A DNA stretch of 64,000 nt from Diogma glabrata (taxonomy: Eukaryota > Arthropoda > Insecta > Diptera > Cylindrotomidae), in assembly GCA_963693315.1 (NCBI GenBank), contig OY856186.1, forward strand, positions 284,848,492 through 284,912,491, written 5' to 3'. Each line of letters begins with the position of its first letter. Positions within the stretch are counted from its first letter, which is position 1. Below the pieces are notes generated by a model. It ran no database searches and had not been told where the DNA came from. It saw nothing but the letters and a program-made list of their open reading frames with translations. This document shows positions 38,336-49,232 of this stretch, in pieces. The position numbers and the translations under genes were made by a program.

Positions 38336-38509
38336 TCGCAGATCAATTTGAGTCACATATTCAGATATTCTCATTCGGAAATATGTACACACATATGTTA
38401 ATGTAGCGTCGGCTTGATTAGCTTTTACATAACTTTTTTATGATTAAAATAGTTTAAATAGTTTAAAAACACTATATGTTCCTTTTTTGTGATCGCTTTT
38501 ATATCAATT

Positions 38510-38514
38510 AACAT
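38510..38514. repeat. Target-site duplication AACAT (left)
   Basis: AACAT at 38510-38514 and 43318-43322 frame the second LTR element exactly. Confidence 0.85.
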
Positions 38515-38745
38515 TGTTGTATAGTAATGAACATGTAAACACACCTTTATTATTTTATATTTAGTTAAGTTGTAGAGACCAGCTTAAAACGTCATCATAC
38601 ACACAACTTGTTAAAAAGATGGTGAGAAACAAACAACCATTAATATTGATCTCTTTATTAATAATTATAATAAATATAAATGTATAAAAATAACAAGTGT
38701 CTTTTAAATAACAATTAAACTATCTTAGAGCATCAAGATAGAACA
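38515..38745 (+). repeat. 5' LTR (231 bp)
   Basis: TGTTGTATAGTAATGAACAT ... GATAGAACA. Same as 43087-43317 by eye. Confidence 0.92.
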
Positions 38746-38763
38746 TGGCGCAGTTGATCTAAG
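38746..38763 (+). promoter_or_regulatory. Primer binding site
   Basis: TGGCGCAGTTGATC directly after the LTR. The first nine bases match the complement of an insect tRNA-Ser 3' end (TGGCGCAGT). The primer identity is an inference. Confidence 0.6.
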
Positions 38764-39000
38764 AAACCAGATAATCGGATTATTAATATATATACAGATT
38801 ACAAAAACATAACCTAAAAGTTGATGAAAAATAACGTGACGACGTGTTTAGTTAAAAAACATTTGGTAATAAACCACAAACAAAATATAATAAAAACAAA
38901 GCAAACTGCTTATAATAAGAAGTTTGAGTGAACAAAAAGATACTTTAATAAAATATTAAATATTCATCTAAAATTGTGATAATAATTTTCACAATACAAA
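38764..39000 (+). other. Mag-like element leader
   Basis: About 240 bp AT-rich leader before the gag-pol ATG. Confidence 0.6.
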
Positions 39001-42000
39001 ATGGCCGTATACAGGCTACCTCCAATATTAAAATTAAATGGTAGCATAAGTGATAATTGGAAAAAATTTCACAATAACTTCACAATATATATGAAGGCAA
39101 CTGGAAATGACCAAAAAGAGACTGATGTGAGAGCGGCAATATTTTTAAATCTTATTGGAGAAGAAGCTTTGGAATTGTTTGAATCATTTGATCTCGATGA
39201 GGAAGAACAACAAAATTATGATGATGTGGTAGCTGCATTTGAGGCGCATTGTACACCAAAAAAGAACATCATATATGAAAGACATATATTTTATAAAAGA
39301 CATCAACAAGATGGAGAGAAATTTGAACTATTTTTGAGTGATGTACGTAGGCTAGCCAAAACTTGCGAATTCGGAACACAGGAAGAAGCATTGATACGTG
39401 ATCGTATTGTGTTTGGAATTAATGATCTTCAGCTTCAAGAAACCCTGATTAAAGCGGGTGATCCATCTATGCAGAAGACGATAGACACGTGTAGAATAGC
39501 TGAAATAACTAAATGTCAAACGAAGGTAGTACAAGGGGATGAAGTTAATTTTATTAAAAGAAATTCAGGTAATAATTTTCCAAATTTTGTTTCTAAAAAT
39601 AATAAATCACAAAATGTTAATTCAAATAATAACAATAGAAATTTAAATAAAAATTTATATACAAATTATAATAGAAATTTAAATAGAAATTACAATAGGA
39701 ATGAACAAAATTCCAAATTACAAAATTTAAATAGTTCAATTAAATTATGCAGAAAATGCAATGGTAGTCATGAAAGAGGTAAATGTCCGGCATTTGGCTA
39801 TAGATGCTATAAATGCAAAATTTTAAATCATTTTACTAATTGTTGCAAAGCAAAAAATGTCAAGGTTATTGAATGTGACATGAACAATCATGACGACTAT
39901 TGCATTGACACTGTAAATACGAATTTAAATATAGAATTTCCGAATAGTTGGTATGAAACTATATTGATTGAAAAATTGAATTGTAATATGAAATTAGACA
40001 CAGGCTCTGATGTCAATATTTTACCTTTAAATTTTTTTAGACAATTAGAGATAAATAATAACGAAATTTTAAAGTATGATGTAATTTTGAGAGCGTACGG
40101 AGGTTCAGAAATTAAACCGGTTGGAAAAGTTTTGTTGAGAATTAAATATAAAAATATTAATTTAGTAGAAGAATTTGTGTTGATTAATGCCAATTTAACA
40201 CCAATACTAGGACTTACAACATGTAATAGACTGGGGTTAATACAAAGAGTGCATAGCATAGTTGGAACGAAACAAACTTTTGTTCAAAATAATAAAGAAA
40301 TTTTTGAAGGTTTAGGTAAATTTCCACATGAGTTAGAAATACATTTAAAAGATAACACGACTTCTGTTACAAAGCCGCCTAGAAGAATACCTATTAAAAT
40401 TAGGGATGAAGTTAAAAAGCAGCTAGATAAACTAGTAAGCTTAGAAATAATAGAACCTTTACATGAACCGATAGATTGGATAAGTAATCTTGTGGTTGTG
40501 GAAAAACCCGATGGAACAGTGAGATTATGTTTAGATCCACGAGATTTAAATATGGCAATTAAAAAAGAACACTATTTAATTCCATCGTTGGATGATTTGA
40601 TGGCCAAATTATCCGGGATTAAGTTTTACACAGTTTTTGACCTAAAAGATGGGTTTTATCAAATTAAAATGACAGAAGAGTCATCCAAACTGTGTGGGTT
40701 TAGCACGCCTTTTGGCTGCTACAAATTTTTAAGACTTCCATTTGGTTTAAATATTGCTCCAGAAGAGTTCCAAAAAAGGAATGAAAAAAGTTTCGGAGAC
40801 TTAAATGGTATATTTATCTACATTGATGATATTCTCATAACAGGTAAAACTGAATCAGAACACGATATGAACTTGATGAGTTTCATTAAGAGAGCAAAAG
40901 AAGTAGGCGTAAAATTTAATATCAATAAATTACAATTTAGAGTGAAAGAAGTAAAATTCCTGGGTCACATTTTTTATGAACATGGAGTTAGTCCAGATAG
41001 AGAGAGAGTGAAAGCAATAACCGAAATGGAACATCCTAAAAATAAAAAAGAGCTACAAAGATATTTAGGTATGATAAACTACTTGAGAAGTTTCATACCT
41101 AATTTGGCTGAAATGACACAACCTTTAAGACAGCTGTTGCGTCATAATGTAGACTTTTTATGGATGAACATACATACAGAAACGCTTCAAAAATTGAAAG
41201 ACAAAATAACTAGCACACCAATATTACAACCTTTTGATGTCAATAAACAAATTGTAATTCAAACAGATGCTTCGAAAAACGGAATTGGTTGCGTTTTGAT
41301 ACAAAATCGAAACCCTGTAGCATTTGCGTCCAGAAGTTTAACGGACGCAGAGACGAACTATGCACAGGTAGAAAAGGAAATGCTCGCCATTGTGTTTGGA
41401 TGTAATAAGTTCCACCATTATATTTATGGTAGAGTGATTGAAGTTAATACAGACCATAAACCATTAGTGGGAGTAATTAACAACGAAATTTGTAAAGTTA
41501 ATTCATCACGCTTGAGAAGAATGAAATTAAAAATAATAAACTATGAAATAAAAGTAAAATATGTACCTGGCAAAGAGCTACACATAGCTGATCATTTATC
41601 ACGATCATATCTTAAAGGAAATCCAGCGGATGAATTTAAGGAATTTACGGAAGTAGTCCATTCTGTTAATTTGACTGATGAAAGAAAAGAACAGTTCAAA
41701 TTAAAGACAACTGCAGATAATGCATTAGGTGCGTTAATAGATATATATCAGAAAGGCTGGCCAAATGATAAAAGAAAGGTTCCTGATTTACTCAAGTTTT
41801 ATTGGAAATTTAAAAATGATATTTATGTGGATGAAGGTTTAGTTTTCTTGGGTGAGCGAGTGATGGTTCCTCGAAGTCTCAGAAAAGAGATGCTCAAAAA
41901 ACTTCATGAAAGTCACATTGGCATGACCAAGATTAAATCAAGGGCAAGGAGCATATTATATTGGCCTGGTATGGATGCTGACATAGAAGAATATGTAGCA

Positions 42001-42999
42001 CGATGTCAAATATGTGAAAAATATCTTTCAACAAATAGAAATGAACCTCTCATTCCACATGAAATACCAGATTTGCCATTTGAGAAAATTGGTTGCGATA
42101 TATTGTTTGTTAGAAATACGGACTACTTAGTTGTAGTAGACTATTATTCTAAATGGATTGAGATCATTCCTTTGGAAAATAAACAAACAGCAGAGATTAT
42201 TAAAAACCTAAAGAAAGTTTTTTGTACCCATGGTATTCCCAAAATAGTTATAGCAGACAACATGCCATTTTCATCGGTAGAGTTTGAACAATTTAGTAAA
42301 GAATGGCAATTTGAGCTTAAAACATCTAGCCCAGGCTATGCTAGATCTAATGGACAATCAGAAAAGGCAGTTCACATAGCGAAAAATTTAATAAAGAAAG
42401 CAATGGATGATAATAAAGATTTGCACTATGCTCTTTTGGAATATCGAAATCATCCTGTAGCAAATCTAAATGTTTCACCAGCTCAAATTTTGATGAGTCG
42501 CATCACTAGAACTAAAGTAGCTATAAAAAATAGTTTATTGATGCCAAGAGTGGAAAATGACATTAAGGGGAAACTTAAAATAAATCAAGATAAAAAGAGA
42601 ATATTGCATGATAAAACAGCACATATTAGAAAAAATTTTGATGTTGGGGATAATATAACATATCAAAAAGATAAACGATGGATTCCAGCAAAAATAATAA
42701 GGAAACATGAGGCTCCAAGGTCTTACATAATAAAAAATGAAAATAACAGAATTCTTAGAAGAAATAAGAAACACTTAAGAAAGTCATTGAATGCACCTCA
42801 GTTTAGAAGAAGAACAGACATGGCATTGAACAGTGATCAAGAAACGGAGGGACAACAGAATAGGAATAATACTGATCATGAAGAAATTAATTTAAATAGT
42901 CAGTCATCTTTGATTGACAATGAACAAAGGGGATATATAACAAGAACAGGAAGAATTTCTAAGCCTCCAATACGGTTTCAAGATTACAACATGATTTGA
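39001..42999 (+). CDS. gag-pol: Gag-Pol polyprotein, single ORF
   Basis: 1332 residues, no break. Gag capsid region (about 1-180, with FHNNFTIYMKATG and the FEAHCTPKKNIIYERHIFYK core), Asn-rich linker, two zinc knuckles (CRKCNGSHERGKC ~250, CYKCKILNHFTNCC ~269). Protease MKLDTGSDVNILP (~331), RT FYTVFDLKDGFYQI (first D) and YIDDILI (~607), RNase H IQTDASKNGIGCVL (~753) and VNTDHKPLV. Integrase HHCC (HESHIGM..CQICEKY ~969-1003), D in GCDILFV (~1032), D in VIADNMPF (~1087), E in RSNGQSEKA (~1121), and a C-terminal GDNITYQKDKRW domain. All catalytic positions are present. Gag and pol share one frame, so their ratio is probably set by proteolysis or turnover. Confidence 0.95.
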   Translation: MAVYRLPPILKLNGSISDNWKKFHNNFTIYMKATGNDQKETDVRAAIFLNLIGEEALELFESFDLDEEEQQNYDDVVAAFEAHCTPKKNIIYERHIFYKRHQQDGEKFELFLSDVRRLAKTCEFGTQEEALIRDRIVFGINDLQLQETLIKAGDPSMQKTIDTCRIAEITKCQTKVVQGDEVNFIKRNSGNNFPNFVSKNNKSQNVNSNNNNRNLNKNLYTNYNRNLNRNYNRNEQNSKLQNLNSSIKLCRKCNGSHERGKCPAFGYRCYKCKILNHFTNCCKAKNVKVIECDMNNHDDYCIDTVNTNLNIEFPNSWYETILIEKLNCNMKLDTGSDVNILPLNFFRQLEINNNEILKYDVILRAYGGSEIKPVGKVLLRIKYKNINLVEEFVLINANLTPILGLTTCNRLGLIQRVHSIVGTKQTFVQNNKEIFEGLGKFPHELEIHLKDNTTSVTKPPRRIPIKIRDEVKKQLDKLVSLEIIEPLHEPIDWISNLVVVEKPDGTVRLCLDPRDLNMAIKKEHYLIPSLDDLMAKLSGIKFYTVFDLKDGFYQIKMTEESSKLCGFSTPFGCYKFLRLPFGLNIAPEEFQKRNEKSFGDLNGIFIYIDDILITGKTESEHDMNLMSFIKRAKEVGVKFNINKLQFRVKEVKFLGHIFYEHGVSPDRERVKAITEMEHPKNKKELQRYLGMINYLRSFIPNLAEMTQPLRQLLRHNVDFLWMNIHTETLQKLKDKITSTPILQPFDVNKQIVIQTDASKNGIGCVLIQNRNPVAFASRSLTDAETNYAQVEKEMLAIVFGCNKFHHYIYGRVIEVNTDHKPLVGVINNEICKVNSSRLRRMKLKIINYEIKVKYVPGKELHIADHLSRSYLKGNPADEFKEFTEVVHSVNLTDERKEQFKLKTTADNALGALIDIYQKGWPNDKRKVPDLLKFYWKFKNDIYVDEGLVFLGERVMVPRSLRKEMLKKLHESHIGMTKIKSRARSILYWPGMDADIEEYVARCQICEKYLSTNRNEPLIPHEIPDLPFEKIGCDILFVRNTDYLVVVDYYSKWIEIIPLENKQTAEIIKNLKKVFCTHGIPKIVIADNMPFSSVEFEQFSKEWQFELKTSSPGYARSNGQSEKAVHIAKNLIKKAMDDNKDLHYALLEYRNHPVANLNVSPAQILMSRITRTKVAIKNSLLMPRVENDIKGKLKINQDKKRILHDKTAHIRKNFDVGDNITYQKDKRWIPAKIIRKHEAPRSYIIKNENNRILRRNKKHLRKSLNAPQFRRRTDMALNSDQETEGQQNRNNTDHEEINLNSQSSLIDNEQRGYITRTGRISKPPIRFQDYNMI

Positions 43000-43073
43000 G
43001 TTTAATAAATAAATAAATTTAATAAGTAAATAAATAATAATAATAATAAATCTTACTGTACCTTAGTATTGAA

Positions 43074-43086
43074 TTAAAAAGGGAGG
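43074..43086 (+). promoter_or_regulatory. Polypurine tract
   Basis: AAAAAGGGAGG directly before the 3' LTR. Confidence 0.8.
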
Positions 43087-43317
43087 TGTTGTATAGTAAT
43101 GAACATGTAAACACACCTTTATTATTTTATATTTAGTTAAGTTGTAGAGACCAGCTTAAAACGTCATCATACACACAACTTGTTAAAAAGATGGTGAGAA
43201 ACAAACAACCATTAATATTGATCTCTTTATTAATAATTATAATAAATATAAATGTATAAAAATAACAAGTGTCTTTTAAATAACAATTAAACTATCTTAG
43301 AGCATCAAGATAGAACA
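43087..43317 (+). repeat. 3' LTR (231 bp)
   Basis: Same as 38515-38745; followed by AACAT. Confidence 0.92.
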
Positions 43318-43322
43318 AACAT

Positions 43323-43948
43323 GTAGTAAATAATTTATTATGAAATACAATGATATATTGAGAATAACAGGCAAATTTGCTTATGCTTTTTAAATTTTCA
43401 TGGATATAACGTACCATGGTGTATAACATACGCTTGCGTCGGTCCCTTGGCCGTATAGTAGAATTTTTTTGCCAGCGAATTTTTGACAGCTAGGCCGCAG
43501 CAAGAGACAAAAGATGAGACAGAAAGTAAAACAGAGATGTATTATTTATTTTGGGATAAATTTGTTTTCAAAACAATTGTATTTATTAAATTTCTACTTC
43601 TAGTTCGTACCATTTGTTTGTTGTGATATTTGTTTCCATAGGCGTCGTTAGTTTTATTATAATTATTTTTAATTATCAAAATTTTGTTACATTGCCTACA
43701 AAATCATTAATATTTTTACTAGTTTTTGGTTTTCTAATATAATTGGTTGAATTTCAATAGTAATTTATTAATTTTTATGCGTTTTTTTGTCCATTTCAAT
43801 GAGACCCCAATAGTTTTTTTTTAATATTTTAATCGAGACACTGAATGTGCAAACAATATGCGCATGTGCAAACAATATGCGCATAACAAACAAATTTTGT
43901 ATTCGCTGGCAAAAAAATTCTACTATACTTTATAAACGAGTTTTACTG
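43323..43948 (+). mobile_element. pogo-like element, right end (contains a MITE)
   Basis: The stretch CCATGGTGTATAACATACGC (about 43418) and the end TATAAACGAGTTTTACTG followed by TA (43949-43950) mirror the left end at 19303-19436 (TA, CAGTAAAACTCG, then RYRTATAAAGTAC words). A 470-bp MITE interrupts it at 43456-43925. Confidence 0.55.
43456..43925. mobile_element. TA-target MITE with TAGTAGAATTTTTTTGCCAG termini, copy 1
   Basis: TIRs of 24 bp (TAGTAGAATTTTTTTGCCAG plus CGAA) and TA at both flanks (43454-43455, 43926-43927), inserted in the pogo right end. A second copy at 45231-45670 shares the whole body (TTTGGGATAAATTTGTTTTC, ATAGGCGTCGTTA). The tail has a small duplication of GTGCAAACAATATGCGCAT absent from copy 2. 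Confidence 0.8.
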
Positions 43949-44559
43949 TATTAACTTTACTATTTCGTTTCTGAACGACGGATTTAAATATAGTTAACTA
44001 ATACTAAGCTTACACCAGTATCTAATTTGCTACGTATCAAATTAGCTAGCCATTTTCACCATCATACTTTTTAAATTTGATACGGTGATGTAAACTTTTA
44101 TTAATTAGGTATGACATATTAATTTTTAGCGCGTCCTTTTCATTGTTAATTTTTTGGTTAGGAAAAAATAATTTCCATATATATTTTTATAAAACACTGA
44201 AAATATTTATTATGTTAATGCTAAAATTTATTTTACTTTTAATTTCAGCAAAAAATCACATCAAACATAAATATACATTTATAAAATAAGTTGATTTATT
44301 TTTATTTTAAATGTCATACCTAATTTTAGTGTTCACACCGTAAAAATAATACCTATTTGCTACGTACCTAATTTGATACGTAGCAAATCATCCTACCAAA
44401 TATTTGGTACGTACTTTTTTGATAACTGTTTACATCGACCATAGTCGACCTAATAAGTATAGTATACCCAGTAAAAGTGTTATACCAGATTTACTAGTAA
44501 CTTACTATTAACGCGTTATAGTAACAAGACCAAGACAAACCCAAGACCGCGCGAACAAA

Positions 44560-44665
44560 ATGTCCCACCTCGTCTTGTATAACATGTCTAGGGTTTGTCT
44601 GGTAAGACGTGTCTTTAGTTTGTCTGGTCAGACATGTCTTTAGTTTGTCTTGGTAAACCTAAATC
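44560..44665. repeat. ~31-bp direct repeats (ATGTCTTTAGTTTGTCTGG)
   Basis: Three adjacent copies of roughly ACATGTCTTTAGTTTGTCTG at 44581-44660, period about 31 bp, in otherwise AT-rich DNA. Confidence 0.7.
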
Positions 44666-45230
44666 GTGTATCCACCTTGGTATAGAAATTGGAACTTTTG
44701 TAAATAAAATACATTTTAATAATTTTGTTTAAGTTTTTTATTATCTGTAATAAAATAAATAAATATAAATATAAAAATATTTCTTAAATATATATTTAGA
44801 ATAATACTACAGCTATTAATTATCTATATATCAATCTGGAAAAATAAAATGGGGTTAAGCTAAAAGAATTACATATATAATGTTTTTAATTTTAAAATGA
44901 GTATTTACTTATATATAAATATAGATACTTACTTTTACAATTCCCTTAATTATTTTTAAAAAATTTAAATATTAATTATAACTTTAATTATTATTAATTC
45001 ATTTTATTAAAATTAAATGGTTGACATATACATAAAACATAAAATCACAATTTGTTAAACCATATGTATTGTTCTAATATAATAGTTTCGATCTTTTTCG
45101 TATGTGCGTATAAGCAGTGGCACTATAAGAGATATATGCCTTTCTCGCTTCCACTAACGCACTCTTATGAATAATAACAAACTAAAGACGTGTTATACTA
45201 GTAACAAAAAATTTAGTGGGTAGTAGAATT
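44666..45230. other. AT-rich interior, no gene seen
   Basis: Nothing recognised apart from a complement of the ACGTGTCTTTAGTTTGT word at about 45180. Confidence 0.35.
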
Positions 45231-45670
45231 TTTTTGCCAGCGAATTTCTGACAGCTAAAGCGCAGCAAAAGATAAAAGATGAGACAAAAAGTAAAACAGA
45301 GATGTATTATTTATTTTGGGATAAATTTGTTTTCAAAACAATTATATAAGTAAATTTCTACTTCTAGTTCGTACCATTTGTTTGTTGTGATATTTGTTTC
45401 CATAGGCGTCGTTATTTTTATTATAATTATTTTTAATTATCAAAATTTTGTTACATTGCCTACAAAATCATTAATATTTTTACTAGTTTTTGGTTTTCTA
45501 TTATAATTGGTTGAATTTCAATAGTAATATATTAATTTTTATGAGTTTTTTTTGTCCATTTCGATGGGACCCTAATAGTTTTTTTTAATATTTTAATCGA
45601 GACACTGAATGTGCAAACAATATGCGCATAACAAACAAATTTTGTGTTCGCTGGTAAAAAAATTCTACTA
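45231..45670. mobile_element. TA-target MITE, copy 2
   Basis: Second copy of the family at 43456-43925, same orientation, about 440 bp, with the same TAGTAGAATTTTTTTGCCAG terminus and ~95% similar body by eye. Confidence 0.8.
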
Positions 45671-45773
45671 TAGGTACCTATTAGATCCTGGTGTAAACTT
45701 AGTATATAGTAAAGTTTCGGAACGTATCCCTGGTTTGAGCTGTCAAAATATTTTATAATACCAATTAAGCGAC

Positions 45774-45797
45774 GTGACATGACTATAGTCATGTCAC
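45774..45797. repeat. 24-bp perfect palindrome
   Basis: GTGACATGACTA and its exact complement TAGTCATGTCAC back to back without a spacer. No coding context. Confidence 0.8.
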
Positions 45798-46050
45798 CTA
45801 ATGTGACACGACTTCAGTAACCGCACAAATGAATCGTAAAACACATTTTAGGCGCGGATTTGATAGTGTAATATACGTCTATTCTAGTTATCATGGCGCA
45901 AAGATGAACTTTGGAGCATAAACGCCACAAATAAAATACATCCTATAAAGTATAACCGGGGTTCGTTCGTAAACACCAAATCGCTAGCTTATTTTCCTAT
46001 TTTGACGTTTGTGGCTGGAAATGACCTCCGTATAGTTAGCAGGCAAATTT
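45798..46050. other. Unassigned spacer
   Basis: No gene or element end recognised. Confidence 0.3.
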
Positions 46051-46989
46051 GGTATTCGCTATTATTATATATACCAATCGTTTGGGAATCGTTTGGGCAC
46101 ATTTAGGAATATGTTTTCATAGTTTAGGAAATTATAGTTTAGTTTTTATTGATTAAAATAAGTTTAGCGTATAGTTAGCAGACACATTAATATTTCCTAT
46201 CTTATATTATACCAATCGTTTGGGAATCGTTTGGGAACATTTAGGAATATATTTTCATAGTTTAGGAAATAGTAGTTTTTTAATTAATTAAAATAAATTG
46301 AGCGTATAGTTGGCAGACATCCATATTTTAAATGATAGCAGTTCTTGACAGTAGTTGTTTCATGACAGTAGATGTTATTTTTATTGACAGTAGCTTTCAT
46401 GAAAAACTTCACATTTTAATAAATACAAGAGTAAATTTGATATTTGATCTATTATTAAATATACCATTCGCTTGCTAATCGTTTGGGCACATTTAGGAAT
46501 ATGTTTTCATAGTTTAGAAAATTATAGTTTACTTTTTATTGATCAAAATAAGTATAGCGTATAGTTAGCAGACACATTAATATTACCTATCATCAGTTAT
46601 ACCAATCGTTTGGGAATCGTTTGGGAACATTTAGGAATATATTTTTATAATTTAGGAAATAACAGTTTTTTAATTAATTAAAATAAATTGAACGTATAGT
46701 TAGCAGACATCCATATTTTAAATGATAGCAGCTTTCTTGACAGTAGTTGTTTCATGACAGTAGATGTTATTTTTAATGACAGTAGCTTTCATGAAAAACT
46801 TCACATTTTAATATACAAAAGTAAATTTGATATTTGACCTATTATTAAATATACCATTCGCTTGGTAATCGTTTCGGCACATTTAGGAATATGTTTTTAT
46901 AGTTTAGGAAGTTTTTATTAATCAAAATAAGATTAGCGTATAGCGTTAGCACTTAGCAGACACATTAATATTATCTATAATACTATCAT
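46051..46989. repeat. Higher-order satellite-like repeat, ~391-bp period
   Basis: Three sub-units recur in order (ACCAATCGTTTGGGAATCGT; TAGCGTATAGTTAGCAGACA; TTGACAGTAGTTGTTTCATG). Matching positions repeat about every 391 bp (CATTTAGGAATATGTTTTCA at about 46100, 46490 and, with changes, 46880). About 2.4 copies. A related piece, inverted, forms 58636-59029. The right edge is the TA site of the 46992 element. Confidence 0.75.
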
Positions 46990-47164
46990 TAGGGAGCCTA
47001 CATAAATAGAGAGTGGACAGGTAATTTTCGAAGTGGACTGTTCGAAAAAATTCAATATGGCGGCTGGACTGTTCGAAAGATTTTTATCAAAGTATTAGTG
47101 TGTATATTATGCTATATATTTTTTGTTGTCAATGTCAATATTGCTAGCATGTTTTGCATTTTTA

Positions 47165-47446
47165 ATAATAATAATAATGAATAATAATAATATTTATTTG
47201 ACAGTAAGCTATGAAAGCTTCTATTTACAGTAAATTACATCACATATGTCTCTTAATATTTACAACTTAATAATTTATATAAACTTTTACTTTAAAGTTA
47301 AGGGAGGAAATGATTACATTAGAATTATGAAAGATACGTAAACTATTGTATGATCTGACTAGATATGAATTTAGATGAACGAATATCACAAAGTAACAAA
47401 AAATAAATCATTGCCTATTTATTGCTTAGTTTAATGCTTGGGGGAT
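47165..47446 (-). mobile_element. LINE 3' UTR and (ATT)n tail
   Basis: Minus-strand 3' end of the LINE whose RT lies at 47641-48420. The tail on the complement is AATATTATTATTATTCATTATT at 47165-47195. The RT thumb region is missing between here and the YADD motif. Confidence 0.55.
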
Positions 47447-47640
47447 ATTACTTTTACTTAGGTGCCAAGAATTTTTTTTTTTAATTTGATATAGAATCAC
47501 TCACTGAAGCGAATAAAACCAAAACGAGTTGTATATCAACACCAGGGGCCAAGATACAGGCCTTTGAAAAAAGCAAAATCTATACAAAATTGCACTGTTT
47601 TCACAAATTTTTTTTCTATTTTAGCTTTATTTCCTATCAT
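47447..47640. mobile_element. Partial copy of GATATGACTTTTACTTAGGCGC MITE
   Basis: Begins GGGGGATATTACTTTTACTTAGG and shares AATCACTCACTGAAGCGAATA, CAAAACGAGTTGTAT and ATACAAAATTGCACTGTTTT with the complete copies at 53497-53818 and 55696-56016. Truncated at 47640, where LINE RT coding begins. Confidence 0.7.
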
Positions 47641-49190
47641 CAGCGTAGATGTGAAATTCAGAATTCGTTATGCAGTTAGCTATGTCATTTATGAAAAGCG
47701 AGAACACCACAGTGCAGTGAAATTATTTCAGATAGAATATTATCAATTTCAACAATTTGCGATCTGTCAGTCAAGTACGAATAAATGAGCCTGCAAGCAG
47801 ACGGTGAAAAATTAAAAAGAGATGAAAGTTTACGACAAAGTTTTTTATGGTTTATTGAATCAAATGCTTTCGAAAAATCAAGCAGCGCAAGTACCGTGAA
47901 CTTTTTTGCGTCAGCATTACGGCCTATATCATCTACAATGTGTAGTAGAGCTGCGGCTGTACTATGACTAATATGCTGATTGATGTTTACAAAGCAGTTT
48001 GTTTCTGTTCAAATATTGTACCATTTGTGTTTTTATTATTATCTCAAAAGCTTTAGAGAGAGTAGGCAAAGCGCTTATTGGTCTAAGGTCAGACATAGAC
48101 AGAGGATTTTTTACTTTAGGAATTGGTGTTATTTTAGCTGTTTTCCAACAAGTTGGAAAAAACGATTTAGTAATTACGTTATTGAAAATATACAAAAGAA
48201 AAAAAGAAATTTCAGGGAGAATTAATTTGATGAATTTTAATGAGATATTATCAAGACCAGTCGCGTTAGATTTAATTGAATTGATAGCAAAGAACAATTG
48301 TTCATGTGATATATGTTCAAAAGCAAAATTTGGAATGTTAGCATCAATTTCCGGAAAAACAGGGTCAACATGCGAGTCATGAGGGTTAGATAGGAACAGC
48401 AGAGCAGTAATAGCTATTTAAATCATTAGGTTTAAAAGAAATTACCTGGTGTTCATTATCTTTACCAATTCCAAGGCTTTTTACATTGTTCCAGAACATC
48501 TTTGGCGGCAGTTCAGGGTTTAGTTTTTTATTCAGATGTTCGTATTTCGACTTCCGGATTGATGCGGTAACAATATTTCCCAGCCGTACATAATTTATCC
48601 GGTTTTGATCAGAGCGAGTTCTGGCCCGCTTATTGTATGCCCTAATTCGTTCTGTAATTTTTATTTTGATGTTAATAGTGAACCATTAAGGTTGTTTTAA
48701 ATTAACATATATTTTCCTAATCGACGAATTCGAGTCGAATTTCGAACATCTCAATTACTAGCATATTGAAATGCTCAAGTTGGCTGTCAATATCAGTCAA
48801 GTCATAAATTATATTCCACAGTAATCTTGTACAGTATGAGATAAGTTCTTCAATATTTACATTTTTATAATCTCGAAAAGTTATCTTCTGGGATTGATTT
48901 GGAATTGCATCATATGAGAAAAATACGAGGTCGTGATGAGATATTCCGGGGAGAGATATTTGATTACGAAAGTTTACTTTGTTGGTATTACATAACACAA
49001 GATCCAGCAAGGATGAGCTGGCTGACGAGAAGTGAGTGGGTTCAGAATTAATTAGACTTACAGAGAATCCTTCTAGAATACTTTTAAATATTCCACATCC
49101 ACGTTTAGGAGAAAGCATATCATAATTAGAATTTTGCAATTTGCCACTATAAAAAAGTTTCAATAAAGTTTGAATTGAAATGCACAACAC
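47641..49190 (-). pseudogene. Truncated LINE: endonuclease C-terminus to RT YADD
   Basis: Minus strand. 49190-48717: endonuclease C-terminus (FSSASSSLLDLVL, PGISHHDLVFFS, ITFRDYKNVNIEEL). 48660-48480: linker with RIRAYNKRARTRSDQN. 48380-47968: RT with INSIKSNATGLDNISLKFIK and LRPISALPTLSKAFEIII. Then ALLDFSKAFDSINHKKL, an internal deletion at motif B, and FINDIANCITNSEFHIYADD at the MITE edge (47641). Sister to the LINE at 1-4245. Multiple breaks. Confidence 0.8.
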
Positions 49191-49232
49191 TTATTATTTT
49201 AAAAAAAAAATTCCCAGAAACAAATAATTCTA

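Larger units (their letters stand above)
38515..43317 (+). mobile_element. Ty3/Gypsy LTR retrotransposon, Mag-like, apparently complete
   Basis: 4803 bp with 231-bp LTRs (TG...CA), a primer site, one long gag-pol ORF, a purine tract and a perfect 5-bp duplication. The short length, single fused ORF and domain sequences fit the Mag clade (inference). LTRs look identical by eye and the ORF is uninterrupted, so it is young and may be functional. It inserted near the right end of the pogo-like element: pogo right-arm sequence continues from 43322. Confidence 0.9.
44004..45702. mobile_element. TA-target TIR element with CTAAGCTTACACCAG termini
   Basis: Ends CTAAGCTTACACCAGTATCTAA and complement of TTAGATCCTGGTGTAAACTTAG, TA on both sides (44002-44003, 45703-45704). 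No transposase. Subterminal palindrome ATTTGCTACGTATCAAATTA near 44027 is mirrored at 44370-44390, probably a further small MITE (44010-44475). Copy 2 of the TAGTAGAA MITE lies at its right end. Confidence 0.6.
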
